From Paenibacillus harenae (GTDB lineage Bacteria > Bacillota > Bacilli > Paenibacillales > Paenibacillaceae): a DNA stretch of 64,000 nucleotides. Positions 9,521 through 18,800 of the stretch are shown piece after piece. Positions within the stretch are counted from its first letter, which is position 1; each line of letters opens with the position of its first letter. The position numbers and the translations under genes were made by a program. The stretch covers positions 124,001-188,000 of the forward strand of contig NZ_JAUSST010000002.1 of assembly GCF_030812415.1 (NCBI RefSeq), read 5' to 3'. The notes beneath the pieces were generated by a model. That model ran no database searches, was not told the origin of the DNA, and worked only from the letters and a program-made list of their open reading frames with translations.

Positions 9521-12500
9521 ATGTCGGCTACGGAAAAACGTAAAATTTTAGAATTGATTTATGCCAATAAAATTTCGGCAGAAGAAGGCATTCGACTGAT
9601 GAAGCAGTCGGGGCTGAGCCCAGCTGAACCCTCACTATCTGATGCTTCTAGGCTGCCGAGTCCATCTAAACCGTTTGAACCTGATTCTCCAATCCATCAA
9701 CCGGAGGCGCCGCGCTCGGAGTCGGGGCAGCAATGGGAGGAAATAGCCATTATCGGCTTATCCGGCCAATATCCCGACGCCAGCGACGTGAATGAATTCT
9801 GGAATCTCATTACGAATAAACAAAGCGCGATTCGGGATATTCCAGAGTCGCGCTGGAGCATGGATAGCTTCTATGATCCTGATCCGAATGCGAAAGACCG
9901 CTCCTATAGCAAAAAAGGCGGGTTTATACCGAACATCGATTTTTTTGATCCGCTGTTTTTCTCGATCACGCCGCGGGAAGCAGAATATATGGACCCGCGT
10001 CAACGCCTTTTTCTCCAGGAAGGCTTTAAAGCGTTAGAAGACGCAGGGTATGCAGAGCAGGAGCTGGCCGGCTTGAAATGCGGCGTATTCGTCGGTGTCC
10101 AAGACGGCGAATACGTCGTACATTATCATGGCGAAATGAATGGAATGGTGCAGATGGGCGGCAGCAACGCGATATTGTCGGCCCGTTTGCCCTACTTCCT
10201 GAATTTGAAGGGGCCAACGGTGTCTGTCGATACGGCCTGCTCCTCTTCATTGGCAGCAATCGCGCTCGCTTGTGAAAGCTTGCTTAGCGGATCAAGTCAT
10301 ATGGCGGTAGCGGGAGGGGTTTCGCTGCTCATATCGCCGAAGCTTTATGTAGGCCTCGCCAAAAATGGCATGCTTTCAACGGATGGCCTTTGCAAGACGT
10401 TCGACGACGATGCGGACGGCTTCGTGCCTGGTGAAGGTGTCGGTGCTGTCGTATTGAAACGATTGTCCGACGCGCTCCGGGATGGCGACCATATTCATGG
10501 CGTCATTGCTGGATACAGCATCAACCAGGACGGCAAGACAAACGGCATCACTGCGCCGAGCGCCCCTTCTCAGACGATGCTGGCAAGAGAGCTTTATGAT
10601 CGATTCCGCATTAATCCGTCGCATATTTCATATGTGGAGGCTCACGGCACCGGCACGAAGCTGGGTGATCCGATCGAGGTTCAAGCGCTGTCGGAAGCGT
10701 GGTCTCGTTATACGGACAAAAAGCAGTTTTGCGCGATCGGCTCAGTCAAAACGAATATAGGCCATGCGCTGCCGGCTTCGGGAATTGCTGGCTTGACTAA
10801 AGTATTGCTGTCGATGAGGCATAAGAAAATAGCGCCGTCTCTTCATCTGCACAAGGAGAACGAGCACATCGATTTCGAACATTCTCCCTTTTATGTCAAT
10901 ACGGAGCTAAGGGATTGGGAGAGCGATGGCCGCCCACGGATGGCTGCGATCTCGGCATTCGGCTTTAGCGGCACAAACGCGCATCTTGTTATTCGGGAGA
11001 CGATGCCGCATGAACAGGGGATTGCCGCGAAAGAGGATCGCCCTGCCTATCTCTTTACGCTGGCAGCGAAGTCGAAAGAGGCAGTCGAGCGCCAAATGGA
11101 AAAGCTGCTCGCTTGGCTCGATGGGGAGGGAAGAGCTAGCGATCCTGCAAATATGGCTTATACGTTGCATGTTGGCCGTTCTCACTACGCCTATCGTGCG
11201 GCGTTCGTCGCCCGCAGCCTCGTCGAGCTGAAGGCCATGCTGCAGACTGCGCGGAATAAAGGCGAGCATGAGGGCTATTTTCCCCCTCTGATGAAAACGT
11301 CCCGAGGCAAGCAGGAGCAGGCGCTGAAGCAATTCGGAAAGCAGCTGCTTCAGGATGCCGTCCATGCAGCAGAGTCGTCTGCCGACTACCGCGAGAAGCT
11401 GCTTGCTCTTGCAGATCTTTATGTGAAAGGCTTCGATCTTGCCTGGGAGACTCTCTATGGGCACAATCGGCATTATCGTATTTCCTTGCCTACCTATCCA
11501 TTCGCACAGGAAAGCTATTGGTTCGAAAAGAACGAATGGACGGCAAGCGTTAGCGCACCGGCAAGGGAAGATGCCCTCGTATCCGTGAAGAAGCTGCATC
11601 CGTTGATTGATCGTAACACATCGGTCATGAAGGAGCAGCGATTCGAGCTGGAGCTGGCCGGAACGGAGGCCTTTCTTCAAGAGCAGCAGCTCCTTGGCCG
11701 TCCAATACTGACCGGCGGCGCAATTATCGAAATGATTCGAGCGGCAGGCTCCCTTGCAGAGGAGTCTGCCGTTTGTTCACTGAAGGGGCTTGTTCTTGCG
11801 CAGCCAATTGCGGCCGCGGCGCCGTTAGCGCTGCGAACCTCGCTGAAGCTGGCGGACGAAGGAATGAATGGTGAAGTAACCTCAAATAAGGATGGCAAAC
11901 GCAGCATCTATGCGCAAGCAAAGCTCTTTGGATCTAACGCAGCGGAGAATAAAGAAAGCATCGATGTCGCCGCTGTTCGGAAACAGCTGCAGGGCGCTGC
12001 TTCGGCTGCATTCTATCCGGAGCTGGAGAAGAACGGCTGGCGCATTCATCCGAATCAGCAGACCGTTATATCGTTCGCGATTAGCGAAGACGGCGAGGAA
12101 GCCTTCGCCCAGCTTAGCCTGCCGCAAGCCTTGATGACTTCCGCGCCAGCCTTTGGACTGCATCCGGCATTGCTTGATGGAGCGTTGATGGCCGGGCATT
12201 TGCTGTTGCTGTCAGTAGAACGTACAAACAAGCCGCATTATCTACAGTCGGTCGAATCCATCGACCTCTTCGGCGTGATGCAAGCAGAGGCTTATGTCCG
12301 CATTCAACGGATGAAGGATGGGCGACTTCATATCGTATTGGCGGACGAAACCGGCCAGCCGTTCGTAAGGCTCTTAAATGTGAAATTGTCTCCTGTAGCC
12401 GAAAGCACAGAAGATGACTCGCCTATGCTTGTGGTGAAGCAATGGCGGGAGCATACGCAAACGCTATCGGTTGACGAATCCTTTGCAGCTTGGAAGGGTT

Positions 12501-15500
12501 CCGTCATTGTTCTGGTGAACGGTGAAACAAGGGAACTTGCCCAAGCGCTGCTGGACGGTCAAGCCGTGGATAAGCACATAATCAGCGACCAGGCTGTTTC
12601 CGAACCGGCGCTTGCCCGTCAAGCGGCTATGGAATTACTGGGCAGCGGCAAAACGTGGTCAGGCGTAATCGATCTGTCCGATCTTCATACGACTCCTTTC
12701 GCCGGTTGTGATCCGTCTTTCGGTAAAGTGGCCTTTTTGCAAGAGCTGCTGAAGGAGCTGCGTAAGGAAGAGTTTCATATCTTGCACCTGACGCGGGGGC
12801 TGAATCCGTATCCCTCGGTGCCGCCATCGCTGGCTGGAGCCGCTATAGCCGCTTTCATCAAGCTGCTTGGCGCGGAGTACCGCAAGCTGAATGCCCGAAC
12901 GATTGATATCGATTTCTTGCTTCATGATGCGGAGCTCCTGCGCAAGCTTGTACGCACGGAGTGGTCCGCTGTCCATTCGCAGAGCGAGGTGCTTTACCGA
13001 AATGGCAGCCGGCTTCTGCCGCAATTGGTGCAGACGGCGCGCAGCGCCGAAAGGTTAGCCATCCATCCGGACAAAACCTATGTCATTACGGGAGGCACAC
13101 GAGGGATTGGCGCAGAGACAGCGAAGCATTTGGCGAGGAAGGGGGCGCGCAAGCTTGTATTGATGGGTTTGCAAGCCTATCCGGATCGAAGCGAATGGGA
13201 CAGACTATTGAACGATTCCCTAACAGACCCGGCTTTATTGCGGCGTCTCCGAACCATTGTCGAGCTTGAGGACCATGGGGCTTCTGTTGAGCTTTACACG
13301 GGCTTGCTGACGGATCGGGCGAAGTTGGAGCAGTTCTTTAATACGATTCGGCAAACCGGCGGAGAAATCGGCGGCATTATTCACGCGGCCGGTATTACTG
13401 TAAACGATAATCCGGCATTCATCGGCAAGTCAATTGAAGATATGAACCGGGTTTTTGAACCGAAGATGTCCGGCCTGCAAGTCTTGCATGATGTTTTTGC
13501 AGGCGACACCCTCGACTTTTTCTTGCTGTATTCATCGGTTTCCGGCGTGATTCCGGCCCTCTCCGTTGGTGCAAGCGATTATGCGGCAGCCAATGCGTTC
13601 ATGGATTCGTTCACCGCTTACCAACGAAGCCAAGGCTATGCCTGCTACCAAACGGTTCAGTGGCCGAGCTGGAAGGAAGTCGGCATGGGCGAAGTCAAGC
13701 TGCCGGCCTATCGGAAGCTGGGCCTGCTGTCGCACACGACGGCTGAAGGACTGGCTATGCTGGACGATGTACTGGCACTGTCCGAACAGGCGAGCGTCAT
13801 GCCTGCTGTCGTCGATGCGCAGAAATTTGATTTGAACGGTCTGTTATACGGTACGCAGGATCTGGACAAAGCAGCTGTCAAGGCTGATTCAAGCGAGAAA
13901 ATGAAGCAGCCTGTCGTTCAGAAGAAACGGAGCGGCTCGCTGAAGCAGTTGAAGGATCTGTTCTCCCGCGAGCTGAAGCTGCCGCTTAACAAGCTGGATG
14001 AGAATCTGGAATTCGGTGAATTCGGCGTGGATTCGATCTTACTTGCCGATCTCGTGAAGAAAATCGAAGAATGGCTCGGCATACAGCTTGATCCCGGAGC
14101 CTTGTTGGAGAACCCGACGCTCCATATGCTTAGCTCTCATTTGGATGAGCTGATAGGCGCTGCCGATCCGGGCTTGGATGAGACGGCCGCCGATACCGAA
14201 GAGCCTGTCGCGCTTGTACAGGAGCCGGCCTCGTTCGCAGCCGCGCCGACGAAGATGAATGCGGCAACAGAAGCAGCGGAGCTCATCTTCGCAGATGCGG
14301 AGCTTGCAGAGCTGCAGCCTTTTGCGCAAAGCATCTTCTCCAAGCCGGCGGCGGCGGCAATCCGAGAACCAGCTTCGGACCAACAATTCGCGATTATTGG
14401 CATGGCTTGCCACTTTCCCGGCGCGAAGGATAAAGACGCCTATTGGAGCAATCTCGTCAGAGGCATATCCTCGATCAGCGAAGTGCCGCGATCGCGCTGG
14501 AATGCCGATCAGCTGTACGCTCCGGAGTACCGAAGCGGGAAATGCAGCAGCAAGTGGGGCGGCTTTATCGAAGGCATTGAAGACTGGGATCCGGAATACT
14601 TCCGATTCTCGAAAGAGGATGCTCCTTATATCGATCCGTTGATGCGCCAGTTTCTTGAGGTTTCGGTCCAGACCATCAGCGATGCGGGCTATACGAAGCA
14701 GGAGCTTTCCGGCCGCAAGGTCGGCGTATTCGTTGGTTCGAGGACGGGATCCTTTGCTTCGCTGCTGCCTGATATGACTCGAAATTCCATTCTCGGAATC
14801 GGTCAGAATTTTATTGCCGCTCATGCTTCGCATTTTTTCAATTGGAAGGGACCAAATCTCGTCGTAGATACAGCCTGCTCCTCCTCGCTCGTATCCTTGC
14901 ATCTTGCTTGCCAAAGCCTTCGTTCAGGGGAATCGGAAATCGCTATCGCGGGCGGAGTGGATATTTTGATCGACGAATCGCAGTATTTGGTTTTAAGCGA
15001 AGGCAAAGCATTGTCGCCTGACGGGTTATGCCACACCTTCGACGAGAAGGCAAATGGCTTTGTGCCTGGAGAGGGCTGCGGTGCCGTGATGCTGAAACCG
15101 CTTGCACAGGCGCAAGCGGATGGTGATCGCATCTATGCGGTCATTGAATCGAGTGCTGTTAATAATGACGGACATACGATGGGCGTCACGACTCCGAATC
15201 CTGAAGCGCAATACCAAGTCATTAAGGAAGCATTGCAAAAAAACAGTATTTCCGCCGACACGATCTCTTATATCGAGGCGCATGGCACGGGCACGATGAT
15301 TGGCGACCCGATCGAACTGAAGGCTCTGACCCGCGTCTTCCGAGAAGACACGGAGGATACGCAATTTTGCGGCCTCGGAGCCGTGAAAACCAATTTTGGC
15401 CATCTGCTCAGTGCAGCGGGAATCGCTTCCGTTATAAAGGTTGCTCTGTCCTTGCACCATAGACAGATACCTCCGACATTGAATTGCGACCGCCCAAATC

Positions 15501-15796
15501 CGCGGTTCGCTTTTGAAAGTTCGCCTTTTTATGTCAACGTGTCTCTGCATGAATGGAAGCAGCGGAAGGGGGTGCGTCGTGCCGGCATTTCCGCATTCGG
15601 ATTCGGGGGCACGAATGCCCATGTCATTCTTGGCGACCTTCAGGGGCTTACAGGCTATGAGCCGAAGCGCAAGCCATTGCCGCCGGTATTATTCGAACGT
15701 AAGCGTTATTGGCTGATTGGGGACGAGCCTGCAGCAGAATCGGTTCACAAGTCTTCGATGAACGGCTTCATGCAGCTTGTGGACGAGTCGGAATAA
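9521..15796 (+). CDS. trans-AT polyketide synthase subunit, KS-DH0-KR-ACP-KS
   Basis: This is the second PKS subunit, 2091 residues, starting 7 bases after the previous stop behind a GGAGG site. Domains are: N-terminal helical docking segment (1-36); KS3 (about 72-497, Cys240, both His); a dehydratase-like domain (about 694-960) whose HxxxGxxxxP motif reads Q722...T731, so it is predicted inactive; KR (about 1000-1440, Tyr near 1353 and Asn present); ACP (about 1473-1547, Ser1505); and KS4 (about 1619-2040, Cys1786, both His). After KS4 the protein has only a short linker ending about 28 residues beyond the ERKRYW motif, and no processing domain follows. The DH for KS4 is the first domain of the next protein, so the module is split across two polypeptides. 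The KS3 module is expected to leave a beta-hydroxyl because the DH is dead. No AT domain is present. Confidence 0.95.
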   Translation: MSATEKRKILELIYANKISAEEGIRLMKQSGLSPAEPSLSDASRLPSPSKPFEPDSPIHQPEAPRSESGQQWEEIAIIGLSGQYPDASDVNEFWNLITNKQSAIRDIPESRWSMDSFYDPDPNAKDRSYSKKGGFIPNIDFFDPLFFSITPREAEYMDPRQRLFLQEGFKALEDAGYAEQELAGLKCGVFVGVQDGEYVVHYHGEMNGMVQMGGSNAILSARLPYFLNLKGPTVSVDTACSSSLAAIALACESLLSGSSHMAVAGGVSLLISPKLYVGLAKNGMLSTDGLCKTFDDDADGFVPGEGVGAVVLKRLSDALRDGDHIHGVIAGYSINQDGKTNGITAPSAPSQTMLARELYDRFRINPSHISYVEAHGTGTKLGDPIEVQALSEAWSRYTDKKQFCAIGSVKTNIGHALPASGIAGLTKVLLSMRHKKIAPSLHLHKENEHIDFEHSPFYVNTELRDWESDGRPRMAAISAFGFSGTNAHLVIRETMPHEQGIAAKEDRPAYLFTLAAKSKEAVERQMEKLLAWLDGEGRASDPANMAYTLHVGRSHYAYRAAFVARSLVELKAMLQTARNKGEHEGYFPPLMKTSRGKQEQALKQFGKQLLQDAVHAAESSADYREKLLALADLYVKGFDLAWETLYGHNRHYRISLPTYPFAQESYWFEKNEWTASVSAPAREDALVSVKKLHPLIDRNTSVMKEQRFELELAGTEAFLQEQQLLGRPILTGGAIIEMIRAAGSLAEESAVCSLKGLVLAQPIAAAAPLALRTSLKLADEGMNGEVTSNKDGKRSIYAQAKLFGSNAAENKESIDVAAVRKQLQGAASAAFYPELEKNGWRIHPNQQTVISFAISEDGEEAFAQLSLPQALMTSAPAFGLHPALLDGALMAGHLLLLSVERTNKPHYLQSVESIDLFGVMQAEAYVRIQRMKDGRLHIVLADETGQPFVRLLNVKLSPVAESTEDDSPMLVVKQWREHTQTLSVDESFAAWKGSVIVLVNGETRELAQALLDGQAVDKHIISDQAVSEPALARQAAMELLGSGKTWSGVIDLSDLHTTPFAGCDPSFGKVAFLQELLKELRKEEFHILHLTRGLNPYPSVPPSLAGAAIAAFIKLLGAEYRKLNARTIDIDFLLHDAELLRKLVRTEWSAVHSQSEVLYRNGSRLLPQLVQTARSAERLAIHPDKTYVITGGTRGIGAETAKHLARKGARKLVLMGLQAYPDRSEWDRLLNDSLTDPALLRRLRTIVELEDHGASVELYTGLLTDRAKLEQFFNTIRQTGGEIGGIIHAAGITVNDNPAFIGKSIEDMNRVFEPKMSGLQVLHDVFAGDTLDFFLLYSSVSGVIPALSVGASDYAAANAFMDSFTAYQRSQGYACYQTVQWPSWKEVGMGEVKLPAYRKLGLLSHTTAEGLAMLDDVLALSEQASVMPAVVDAQKFDLNGLLYGTQDLDKAAVKADSSEKMKQPVVQKKRSGSLKQLKDLFSRELKLPLNKLDENLEFGEFGVDSILLADLVKKIEEWLGIQLDPGALLENPTLHMLSSHLDELIGAADPGLDETAADTEEPVALVQEPASFAAAPTKMNAATEAAELIFADAELAELQPFAQSIFSKPAAAAIREPASDQQFAIIGMACHFPGAKDKDAYWSNLVRGISSISEVPRSRWNADQLYAPEYRSGKCSSKWGGFIEGIEDWDPEYFRFSKEDAPYIDPLMRQFLEVSVQTISDAGYTKQELSGRKVGVFVGSRTGSFASLLPDMTRNSILGIGQNFIAAHASHFFNWKGPNLVVDTACSSSLVSLHLACQSLRSGESEIAIAGGVDILIDESQYLVLSEGKALSPDGLCHTFDEKANGFVPGEGCGAVMLKPLAQAQADGDRIYAVIESSAVNNDGHTMGVTTPNPEAQYQVIKEALQKNSISADTISYIEAHGTGTMIGDPIELKALTRVFREDTEDTQFCGLGAVKTNFGHLLSAAGIASVIKVALSLHHRQIPPTLNCDRPNPRFAFESSPFYVNVSLHEWKQRKGVRRAGISAFGFGGTNAHVILGDLQGLTGYEPKRKPLPPVLFERKRYWLIGDEPAAESVHKSSMNGFMQLVDESE

Positions 15797-15811
15797 GAGA
15801 GAGAAGGAGAC

Positions 15812-18800
15812 ATGGGAATGGGAAAGGGAACGGAAACGATAAACGGAAAAGCTAATCACTATAAATTCAGTCTGATGATGGAAAACGATAACTATATCGT
15901 TCGCGATCATCATGTTCACGATGTGCGCATGGTACCGGGCGTCACTTGGATGGACACCATTTTGCGCGGGCTGGAGAGCAAGGGATTTCCGCTGGCTCGG
16001 CTGGAACTGCGCAATGTGCTGTTCCTCACTCCTGTGGATACCTCATCCGGTCACGACCGCAGTGTGCAATTCACTATAACGAAATCGAGAAACCACTGGA
16101 AAATCGAAGCGAAGAGCCAGCGCGTAAAGAATGGCAAAGCGCTTGCTCCAGAGTGGGATCTCAACTTAACGGCCGAGCTTTATGTCCACGAGGAGGAGAT
16201 GAGCAAGACTATCGATCTCCAGGCCATGATGCAGGGCTCCCGGCGCCAATCGGATCTGGAGGATGCCTATGCGTTTATGCGCCGAGTCGAAATCAACCAC
16301 TACGAGTTTATGAAAGCTCGCGGAACTCTCTACGAGACAACAGACGGCGTACTGGCTGAAATTCACTTGAGCGGGCTTGCGGAATCGGTCGCTCCCAGCT
16401 TTATGCTTCATCCGGTGTTTCTGGATTGCTCGACGATCATACAAGCGAATCTCCTTACAAGAACGATGAAGCTGAATGAGGTCGCGGATTCGGAGCTTAA
16501 GCCTTATATTCCGATCTGTATCGAGTCCTTTCGTCCGGCCGGCAGACTGTATGACCGCTGCTATGTATTCGTACCGCAAGCGTCCAATATCACATCGGCA
16601 TCAGGCGATGTCATCTACTCGGATGTCGAATTATACGATGAAGACGGACGATTGGCTGCCGTGATGCACCGATTCACGACGAAACGTATTCGTTCACGTG
16701 ATCTGATACGGAATTTGCATGGAAAGAATGAGGAGACTGATACGGCTGCCGTCTTGGCGCCTGAGCAGATTGAGACGCCGGCGGTGCCAGCCGCGCAGGT
16801 GAAGAAGGACTCCGGCGCATCGGTCGCATCCAATGTATTCAATGCATCCAATGTATCCAACAAATCCGACTCATCCGAGGAGCTTCTGCCTCTAATCGAG
16901 AAAGATCTATGTATGATGATCGGCGAGATGCTGGGCAAGCCGCCCAGGGAAGTGGACAAAGAGGCCGGCTTTTATGATCAGGGCCTCGACTCGGGAAACC
17001 TGCTCAAGCTTGTACAGGATCTTGAAGCGAAGCTTGCCATTCAACTTTACCCGACGCTGCTCTTTGAATATACGAATGTGAATGCGCTGGCTGCGTTCCT
17101 GGCTCTGGAACATGCCGCGGCATACCGTGGAAGGGGCAACGAGCCCGTTCAAAGCTCGGAGCTGAATTCGAACATCGATACCGTCTACTTTCAGCATGGC
17201 TGGAAACGAGCGGAGCTAGCGAATATGCAAGCTGTTGAAGGGCTGCGCGGTCCGGTGCTGCTTGTTGACAAAGATGAGCAATTGTTCAGCGCGCTTCGCT
17301 CGAAGCTTGAAGGGGTTCGGGTTCTGCTCGTTCAACCAGGCGAAGGTTACAGGGATCTCGGCGGCGGCAAGTATGAGATAGACCCTGCGTCTCCGGAGCA
17401 GTATCGTCAGCTCGTGACCCAGCTGAAGAGGAGTAATGTGCTGCCGGTTAACATCCTGCACAGATGGGCGGATGAGGCGTTCTCAGCGAATGAGGAGGCA
17501 ATGACGGCCTACCATATTAATGGTCTGCAAAGCCTGCTGCATCTCACGCAAGCCTTGCTCGAGCACAAGCCGAAGGAGAAGACTCGCTTGTTGTATGTCT
17601 ATACGGCGAAGGACGGTACGGAGCCTCAGCATATGGCGGCAGGCGGATTTGCGCTTACGCTGCATCGCGAGAATCCTCGTCTGTTCTACAAAACAGTCGA
17701 GCTCCGCGGCGGTTCTGCTGCAGGGCCGCAGCTTGCTGAGCTTGCAGCTGCGGAATGGCTGACAGAGGATGCCGCGGAAATTCGCTACGAGTCAGGAAGA
17801 CGTTATTCAAAGCAGCTTGTTGAACGGAAAGCGGTGCAGGCAGCCGAAGCTGCAGTGCCGCTCAAGCATGGCGGCGTTTATTTAATTACTGGGGGAGCAG
17901 GCAGCTTAGGCCTGCTCTTCGCCACTTATATCGCTGAGCGTGTGAAGGCTAAGCTTATTCTGACTGGCCGTTCTCCTCTGGGAGAGGACAAAGCCGTACA
18001 GCTAAATAAGCTTGAAGCGTTAGGCGCTGAGGTGCTCTACATAGCAGCAGATATTTCGAAAACCGAGGACGCAGAGCGGCTCGTTCGCGAGGCCAAATGG
18101 AAATTCGGCCGCATTGACGGCGTGATCCATAGCGCTGGCATTACCCGTGATTCATTGATCGTCGAAAAGACGGCGGCGGACATGGAAGCGGTGCTGTCTC
18201 CGAAAGTGCAAGGGACCGTCCTGCTGGATGAAGCGCTGCGAGCTGAAGCCATTGATTATTTTGTGTGCTTCTCCTCCATCGCCGCGCTGGGCAATGCCGG
18301 ACAGGCAGATTATGCCTATGCAAACGCATTTCTAGACGCCTATATGATCAGGCGGAACGAGCTGAAGGAGCAGGGAGAGAGAGCTGGTCGCTCGATATCG
18401 ATTAACTGGCCGCTCTGGAAAGAAGGCGGTATGCAGCTAGACGACAGCACAGCGGCATTCATGTTCGAGCAGATGGGGATATCGGCGATGCGGACGAGCA
18501 GCGGGCTGCTTGCCTTCGAGCAGTCGTTCCTGCTCGGCGATACCGGTCTTGTAGTGGTCGAAGGTGATCGTGAACGCCTTGTGAAAGGGCTCACCGCGCC
18601 GTCGGCCAAACCGACAATGGCATCATCGACGTCATCGACAGCACCGAAGATGTCAGCAGCTTCACCCTCGCCCTCCTCTTCAGCAAGCAAGGAGAAGCCG
18701 GCCTATGAGGAGGATGACATCGCCATCGTGGGTATGTCAGGGCGTTATCCGCAGGCGGCTAACCTGCGCGAATTTTGGCAAAACCTGCGATCGGGACGCA

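Noticed and set aside
10907..11680. 257-codon minus-strand frame inside the second PKS gene
   Set aside because: It lies opposite well-conserved KS-linker sequence, has no ribosome binding site and no recognisable protein features.
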